Shown here: piece by piece, positions 7,591-11,524 of the stretch | Numbering within the stretch: position 1 is the first letter of the stretch | How the letters are laid out: every line of letters starts with the position of its first letter | Source: Caldimicrobium sp964595655 | GTDB taxonomy: Bacteria; Desulfobacterota; Thermodesulfobacteria; Thermodesulfobacteriales; Thermodesulfobacteriaceae | Direction: 5' to 3' | NCBI GenBank assembly: GCA_964595655.1 | Contig: CAZQQV010000046.1 | Coordinates: forward strand, 1-11,524 | Length of the DNA: 11,524 nucleotides | Made by a program: the position numbers and the translations under genes | Notes under the pieces: generated by a model | The model's database searches: none | The model's input: the letters and a program-made list of their open reading frames with translations, nothing else | What the model was told of the DNA's origin: nothing

Positions 7591-7931
7591 CTCTGTTTAG
7601 AAGGATTCACAACAGTATAATAAATCACATCTATAACCTTTTCCCCCGAAAAGACTATTTTTAAGACCTCCGTATAGTCCTCCCCTTTATGAGCCCTAAC
7701 AAGGGGCACCCTTTCCCATAAATTTCTTACTCTATAATAGTAATACCACTCTTCTTTTCCATCAGGGAGAAGAAAGGCCTGAACAGGAGGGCCGAGATAG
7801 GAAAGCACCTCTGCCTTGGTTGAAATATTCTTGTGAATTAGCGAGGCTTTAGAGGCAAGATTGGGCCCAGGTGTGGCAGAACAGGAAATTAACATTAAAC
7901 AACAAATTATAATGATATAGGCCCGTCTCAT
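7587..7931 (-). CDS. BamE/SmpA-like outer-membrane lipoprotein
   Basis: A 114-aa secreted lipoprotein. MRRAYIIIICCLMLISC is a short lipoprotein signal with lipobox LISC, giving lipidated Cys17. Residues 36-49 (ISTKAEVLSYLGPP) and the aromatic EWYYYYR (61-67) resemble the SmpA/OmlA (BamE-type) repeat, in which a helix ending in a Leu-Gly-x-Pro turn is followed by a Trp/Tyr strand. BamE supports the outer-membrane assembly machine; this protein may do so or may only share the small fold. The ATG at 7931 has no Shine-Dalgarno. A promoter with its -10 box 7 nt upstream suggests a leaderless message. It is the first gene of an operon with pcm and the TIGR00725 gene. Confidence 0.8.
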   Translation of the reverse strand: MRRAYIIIICCLMLISCSATPGPNLASKASLIHKNISTKAEVLSYLGPPVQAFLLPDGKEEWYYYYRVRNLWERVPLVRAHKGEDYTEVLKIVFSGEKVIDVIYYTVVNPSKQR

Positions 7932-7938
7932 GTTTTTT

Positions 7939-7967
7939 ATTTAACCATAACTTTTATAATCTGTCAT
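7939..7967 (-). promoter_or_regulatory. Promoter of the lipoprotein-pcm operon, predicted leaderless
   Basis: On the minus strand, -35 ATGACA (7967-7962, 5 of 6 consensus) is followed by a 17-bp spacer and -10 TTAAAT (7944-7939, 4 of 6). An extended -10 TG lies at 7947-7946. Seven nucleotides separate the -10 box from the ATG at 7931, the same geometry as the promoter at 2254-2282. The -10 itself is imperfect, so confidence is moderate. Confidence 0.55.
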
Positions 7968-8052
7968 CCAGAAGAATCACTATTTTATAAAAATCAGTCA
8001 CCCTTATTTCCCTCTGAAATCTCTCATTTTTCTCTTTTACAATCCAGACTCC

Positions 8053-8078
8053 CTTCACTATAGAGGGTCTATGTGAAG
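8053..8078. repeat. 26-bp inverted repeat in the lipoprotein/ctpA divergent region
   Basis: CTTCAC, a bulged T, ATAG, loop AGGGT, CTAT and GTGAAG make a 10-bp stem with one bulge. It lies between the two divergent promoters and outside both genes. There is no T-run on either side, so it is not an intrinsic terminator. An operator for a dimeric regulator or a structured RNA segment are both possible. Confidence 0.45.
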
Positions 8079-8139
8079 CCCATTAAAATTAAGTGATTTC
8101 TTATTTCCATTATTAGGGTAATCTCTTGATTTTTTGGTG

Positions 8140-8148
8140 TGATATGTT
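8140..8148 (+). promoter_or_regulatory. Possible extended -10 promoter of ctpA
   Basis: TG-A-TATGTT fits an extended -10 box (TGn plus 4 of 6 consensus). A poor -35 (AATCTC at 8120-8125) is typical of such promoters. Transcription would start near 8155, giving a leader of about 37 nt. An alternative pairing, TTGATT (8126-8131) with TTATTT (8149-8154), is about as weak. Confidence 0.4.
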
Positions 8149-8157
8149 TTATTTCAT

Positions 8158-8172
8158 TTTGAATATTTCAAA
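8158..8172. repeat. Palindrome TTTGAA-TAT-TTCAAA upstream of ctpA
   Basis: Perfect 6-bp arms around a 3-bp centre lie just downstream of the proposed ctpA transcription start and 6 bp before its Shine-Dalgarno. The position suits an operator, but the AT-rich sequence could produce it by chance. Confidence 0.35.
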
Positions 8173-8178
8173 CCATTT

Positions 8179-8186
8179 GGGGTGAG
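8179..8186 (+). promoter_or_regulatory. Shine-Dalgarno of the S41 protease gene
   Basis: GGGGTGAG ends 5 nt before the ATG at 8192; the GGTGA core (8181-8185) has a 6-nt spacing. This supports the chosen start, which is followed at once by the expected basic N-terminus and membrane segment. Confidence 0.7.
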
Positions 8187-8191
8187 AAACC

Positions 8192-9427
8192 ATGTTAAGA
8201 CAGAGAAAGTTGATTTTACCTCTAATTTTTGTGGCTTTTCTTTTTCTTCTTTTTTCACAGGCCCTATCTTTGGAAAAAAAAGAAGATACCTTTAGAGCCT
8301 TAAAAATCTTTTCCCAGATTTTCCGTTTAATTGAGGAAAATTATGTTACTGAGGTAAATCCTAAAGAATTAATTTTTGGGGCTATAGAGGGTATGCTTTC
8401 TTCCCTTGACCCTTACTCTTCTCTTTTAAAACCAGAGGAATTTAAAGAATTAGAGATTGAAACCAAAGGGTCCTTCACAGGAATTGGTATAGAGATTACC
8501 ATCAAGGATGACATTCTAACAGTGGTTGCTCCGATTGAAGATACTCCTGCTTGGAAAGCAGGGCTTAAACCGGGTGATAGAATTCTTAAAATTGATGATA
8601 AATCTACTAAGGGAATGAAAATCACCGAGGCAGTTAAACTTCTTCGTGGTCCCAAGGGAACCTCTGTAAAACTAACCATATTGAGAAATGAAAAAGATGT
8701 TTTTGAGGTAACAATTATCAGAGATGTTATTCCCATAAAAAGTGTTAAGACAAAATTGCTTGAGCCAGGCTATGGATATGTTAGGATCTCCCAATTTCAG
8801 GAAAAAACCCTGGAGGAGCTTGTTGAGGCCTTAAAAAAACTTGAAAAAGAGACAGAACTTAAAGGGATAGTTCTTGATTTGAGAAACAATCCAGGGGGAT
8901 TACTTAGTTCTGCTGTGGAAGTAAGTGATGAATTTCTTGAGAATGGCACCATTGTCTCCATTAAGGGAAGAACTCCCTCAAATCAAATGGAATTTAAAGC
9001 TACTCCCAACCCACAAAATAGAAAACATAGGTATCCCATAGCAATTCTTATAAATCACGGAACAGCCTCTGCTGCAGAAATTGTCACAGGGGCTTTGAAG
9101 GATAATAAAAGGGCTGTTGTCATAGGTGAAAAGAGTTTTGGAAAAGGCTCAGTTCAAACAGTTATTCCCATTGAGGATAATTACGCTGTAAGACTTACCA
9201 CAGCCTATTATTACACTCCAAGTGGAATTAACATAAATAAACAGGGAATAAAGCCAGATTTTGAAATTCCCCAGATGGAATTGGCAAAAAAAGAATCTCC
9301 TCATGAGAAATTATCAAGGGAGGAACAAACTCTTTCGCGCTTTTCTTCTCCAGAGGAGGATTTTCAGGTTAAAATGGCTTTAAATATTCTGAAAAATATT
9401 GCCGTTATCTCCCAGATAAGATATTAA
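8192..9427 (+). CDS. ctpA: C-terminal processing protease, S41 family (CtpA/CtpB/Prc-like)
   Basis: A 411-aa serine protease with a Ser-Lys dyad, acting in the periplasm on C-terminal segments of envelope proteins. Residues 5-26 are a signal or uncleaved anchor (LILPLIFVAFLFLLFSQAL). YSSLLKPEEF (75-84) and TGIGIEI (96-102) are family motifs. A PDZ domain covers about 92-168, with the peptide-groove stretch AGLKPGDRILKIDD (123-136). The protease domain has LDLRNNPGG (228-236), the nucleophile Ser293 in NHGTASAAE with Glu296, and the general base Lys318 in SFGKGSVQ, exactly 25 residues later as in the family. The TPSGININKQGIKPD segment (342-356) is also typical. All catalytic residues are present. 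Its stop directly abuts the start of the M50 protease gene, so the two should be cotranscribed. The sequence does not distinguish CtpA from CtpB naming. Confidence 0.95.
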   Translation: MLRQRKLILPLIFVAFLFLLFSQALSLEKKEDTFRALKIFSQIFRLIEENYVTEVNPKELIFGAIEGMLSSLDPYSSLLKPEEFKELEIETKGSFTGIGIEITIKDDILTVVAPIEDTPAWKAGLKPGDRILKIDDKSTKGMKITEAVKLLRGPKGTSVKLTILRNEKDVFEVTIIRDVIPIKSVKTKLLEPGYGYVRISQFQEKTLEELVEALKKLEKETELKGIVLDLRNNPGGLLSSAVEVSDEFLENGTIVSIKGRTPSNQMEFKATPNPQNRKHRYPIAILINHGTASAAEIVTGALKDNKRAVVIGEKSFGKGSVQTVIPIEDNYAVRLTTAYYYTPSGININKQGIKPDFEIPQMELAKKESPHEKLSREEQTLSRFSSPEEDFQVKMALNILKNIAVISQIRY

Positions 9428-10069
9428 ATGTGGAATTTCCAGATTTTTATTCTTGCTATCCCTGTTTTACTTTTTGCCCTAACTATACATGAATTTTCCC
9501 ATGGATTGGTAGCCTATCTTCTTGGAGATCCAACGCCTAAAAGGGCTGGAAGGCTTACCTTAAATCCACTGAAACACCTTGATTTACTCGGAACCCTCAC
9601 CCTTTTTCTTACCCAAGCTATTGGATGGGCAAAGCCTGTGCCAATTAATCCCAACTACTTTAAAAATCCCTGGAGAGATATGGCCTTAACCTCAGCAGCA
9701 GGCCCACTTTCCAATTTCCTCTCTGCCATTCTTTTTGCCTTTTTTTATCATTTTTTTAATCTTTTTCCCATTCAATTTGGAGATTTTAAAATTTCTGAAC
9801 CCCTAATGGTTCTTTCCCTCATCGGAGTTAAAATTAATCTTGGGCTTGCCCTTTTTAATTTATTGCCCATCCCTCCTCTTGATGGAAGCAAGGTCCTTGT
9901 AAAATTTTTACCCTCTCATTTAAGAGAAGACTATTTAAAACTTGAACTAATTGGCTTTTTAGTAATCTTGATTCTTGCCATCACAGGCCTTCTTGAAAAA
10001 ACCCTTTATCCCCTATTGAAATTTTTTTCAAACATTGTTCTCGAAATAACTTTTTTACCATTTAGATAA
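9428..10069 (+). CDS. Site-2 protease family protein (M50 intramembrane zinc metalloprotease)
   Basis: A 213-aa multi-pass membrane protein of the short SpoIVFB/Rv2869-distant M50 group, which cuts substrates inside the bilayer. The first transmembrane helix carries HEFSH (21-25), the HExxH zinc motif. DPTPKRAGRLTLNPLKHLDLLG (34-55 region) and the TSAAGPLSN turn (88-96) are characteristic. FNLLPIPPLDG (143-153) supplies the third zinc ligand, Asp152. About five or six hydrophobic helices are visible and there is no PDZ or CBS domain. The ATG begins on the nucleotide after the ctpA stop and has no good Shine-Dalgarno of its own, pointing to reinitiation after ctpA. The short group is widespread and its substrates are mostly unknown. 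The gene ends 11 bp from the convergent metallopeptidase gene with no terminator hairpin between. Confidence 0.93.
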   Translation: MWNFQIFILAIPVLLFALTIHEFSHGLVAYLLGDPTPKRAGRLTLNPLKHLDLLGTLTLFLTQAIGWAKPVPINPNYFKNPWRDMALTSAAGPLSNFLSAILFAFFYHFFNLFPIQFGDFKISEPLMVLSLIGVKINLGLALFNLLPIPPLDGSKVLVKFLPSHLREDYLKLELIGFLVILILAITGLLEKTLYPLLKFFSNIVLEITFLPFR

Positions 10070-10080
10070 AATTAATCATT

Positions 10081-10386
10081 TTATGACAAATTTATTAAAT
10101 CATTATGTATTTTCTCCCAATCAGGAAGGTATGTATAAAGCAAAGTTTTGAATATACGGCTGTGGTTTGGAACAATGATATGCAAAAGTTCATGAACTAT
10201 GACATACTCAGCATACTTAATCGGAAGTTTTAACAATTCCTTATTAAGTGTGAGTACACCCTTTGTTGAACAAGAACCCCATTTATTTTTCATGTCTCGA
10301 ATTTGAATACATTTTACATTTACTTTTAATACTTCTTGCCATTTTTTACAAAGTTCTAATATTTCTTTGCGGGTAATTTTATTCAT
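10081..10386 (-). CDS. Short YgjP-like (DUF45, M48-type) zinc metallopeptidase
   Basis: A 101-aa protein corresponding to the C-terminal catalytic half of the YgjP/DUF45 family. KWGSCS (35-40) is the conserved family motif, HELLH (65-69) is the HExxH zinc site, and NHSRIF (74-79) supplies the third ligand His75. All catalytic residues are present. Full-length YgjP proteins are about twice as long; the N-terminal beta-rich half is absent here, and the upstream sequence is the hsdR reading frame, so this is a short form and not a truncated long one. The start overlaps the hsdR stop by 8 nt (ATGAATAA) without a clear ribosome site, implying coupled translation. The biochemical substrate is unknown. 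The pairing suggests a role linked to the restriction enzyme, by inference only. Confidence 0.85.
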   Translation of the reverse strand: MNKITRKEILELCKKWQEVLKVNVKCIQIRDMKNKWGSCSTKGVLTLNKELLKLPIKYAEYVIVHELLHIIVPNHSRIFKTLLYTYLPDWEKIHNDLINLS

Positions 10387-11524
10387 AGGCTTCTATTTTA
10401 ATCATCTTATCAATGCCGAGAAGTTGATTTACTATTTCTACAATATCAACTTTATAATAATATGAATTGTTTTCTTTTGCTCTGAATAATTGTAAATCCT
10501 GCTTTTCAAAATTCTGAAGTAATAACTTATAAAGTTCCTTTCTTAATTCTCTTTCAATATTTTCATTAAATATCCAGTGCCCCCTTTCTAAAATTACTTT
10601 TGAGATATTTTTTGAAATTTCCTTTGCATTTTCAATCTTATATTTCTTTAATATCCAGAAATAACTGAATTCCTCTTTTGTTAATCCTGATTGTATCTGC
10701 TCTTTTTCTGCCTTTGCAATTTCTTCCGCTATTTTTGTCAGCTCTTCAAGAGCAGATTCTACACTTCTTTGCCTTTCCCTGAGTTGTGAGATTACCTCTT
10801 CAACTTTTTCTGCAATCGAGATTAAATAAGGACTTTCTTTTATTTTGCTTTCTATATGTATTTTTATACTTCTATAAAGATTTGCAATTTTTACTCTTTG
10901 AGAAATTTTGTCAGCTTTAATCGTATTAGCTATATCTTCATTTATCTCATATAAAGGGAGGTTATCAATAATATGCAAAAGTTCTACATTTTCTTTTATC
11001 AATTTTTCAGTCTTTTTGAGAATATCTCTTCTAATATTTCTTTTCTCAATATCAGGATTATAGGTCTGGTAAATTATTTCGTAAATTTGCACCAATAACT
11101 TATATTTTTCAATATAATCTCTTAAAAACTCATCTGGCGATAAAATATCATATATCTCCTGAATTTGCTTGAAGTATTTTACAAATTCTTTTCTCCTCTC
11201 TTCTTCAAAGAAATAATCAATTATGTTTTGGATTGTCTTTGTTTCATCTTCTAAGTCAATATCATTTAAAATATCGTCGGCCTTTTTCATCAACTCCTTA
11301 AATCTTTCTTTCAATCGCTCAAAATCAATAAGTCCAGCCTCTATATCTTTTGAATAAAAAGCCAGTGCTCTTTGCAAATTCTCAAAAATTCCTATGTAAT
11401 CTATAATTAATCCGCAAGTTTTTCCAACATAGGGTCTGTTTACTCTTGCTATGGCTTGAAGTAAAGTATGGTCTTTCAATGGCTTATCAAGATACATAGC
11501 ATAAAGAATAGGAGCATCATATCC
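10379..11524 (-). CDS. hsdR: Type I restriction enzyme R subunit (HsdR), C-terminal part, N-terminus beyond window
   Basis: The last 381 residues of the motor/nuclease subunit of a type I restriction-modification enzyme. The frame stays open to the right edge, reading GYDAPILYAMYLDKPL, so the Met at 11497 is internal. This stretch is helicase motif V-like, and QAIARVNRP (residues 23-31 from the edge) is motif VI with its arginine fingers. After GLIIDYIGIFENL come long helical segments, including a coiled coil near 10700-10810 (LRERQRSVESALEELTKIAEEIAKAEKEQ region), which in HsdR contacts the methyltransferase complex. The endonuclease domain and Walker motifs should lie to the right, along with hsdM and hsdS if present. 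The region is clearly AT-richer than the genes to its left, consistent with acquisition by transfer. It overlaps the metallopeptidase gene by 8 nt. Confidence 0.9.
   Translation of the reverse strand, partial: GYDAPILYAMYLDKPLKDHTLLQAIARVNRPYVGKTCGLIIDYIGIFENLQRALAFYSKDIEAGLIDFERLKERFKELMKKADDILNDIDLEDETKTIQNIIDYFFEEERRKEFVKYFKQIQEIYDILSPDEFLRDYIEKYKLLVQIYEIIYQTYNPDIEKRNIRRDILKKTEKLIKENVELLHIIDNLPLYEINEDIANTIKADKISQRVKIANLYRSIKIHIESKIKESPYLISIAEKVEEVISQLRERQRSVESALEELTKIAEEIAKAEKEQIQSGLTKEEFSYFWILKKYKIENAKEISKNISKVILERGHWIFNENIERELRKELYKLLLQNFEKQDLQLFRAKENNSYYYKVDIVEIVNQLLGIDKMIKIEAYE

Noticed and set aside
8056..8063. CACTATAG, part of the phage T7 promoter core
   Set aside because: The rest of the T7 promoter is absent; the bases belong to the inverted repeat at 8053-8078.
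10070..10080. Possible terminator between the M50 protease and metallopeptidase genes
   Set aside because: Only 11 bp, AT-rich, with no stem-forming repeat; nothing supports an intrinsic terminator.

Overview
The window looks like chromosome from a thermophilic Gram-negative bacterium. The evidence is a TonB-dependent outer-membrane receptor, a BamE-like lipoprotein and a PilB/GspE ATPase, with proteins rich in Lys, Glu, Ile and Leu, poor in Gln, and genes tightly packed. Moderately low GC and the protein style suggest the Thermodesulfobacteria (Thermodesulfobacterium/Caldimicrobium type). That placement is inference, not a database match.

Layout. Positions 1-1948 (minus) hold most of a TonB-dependent receptor whose C-terminus lies off the left edge. 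An 8-A run in its coding strand puts the signal peptide and TonB box out of frame with the plug and barrel. A 341-bp divergent spacer follows. Positions 2290-5708 (plus) carry a PilB/GspE-type ATPase and a beta-CASP metallo-beta-lactamase RNase-like protein, probably one operon. A pseudouridine synthase of the RsuA/RluB family (5770-6528, plus) overlaps tail-to-tail by 49 bp with a minus-strand operon read right to left: BamE-like lipoprotein, protein-L-isoaspartate methyltransferase (pcm) and a TIGR00725/LOG-like Rossmann protein. After a 260-bp divergent spacer come a CtpA/Prc-type S41 protease and an M50 site-2 intramembrane protease (8192-10069, plus) with no gap between them. The right end (10081-11524, minus) is visibly AT-richer. 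It holds the C-terminal third of a type I restriction subunit HsdR and an overlapping short YgjP-like zinc metallopeptidase, probably an acquired defence locus.

How the genes relate. The centre is housekeeping: rRNA modification, damaged-protein repair, RNA decay, pilus or secretion energy, and envelope proteolysis. The ctpA-M50 pair has the two enzyme classes of a regulated intramembrane proteolysis cascade. The hsdR-ygjP pair suggests a protease coupled to restriction. Two divergent promoters (for the ATPase and the lipoprotein) each have an extended -10 box exactly 7 nt before the ATG and no Shine-Dalgarno, so both mRNAs are predicted to be leaderless.

I see no tRNA, rRNA, CRISPR array, insertion sequence or convincing intrinsic terminator.
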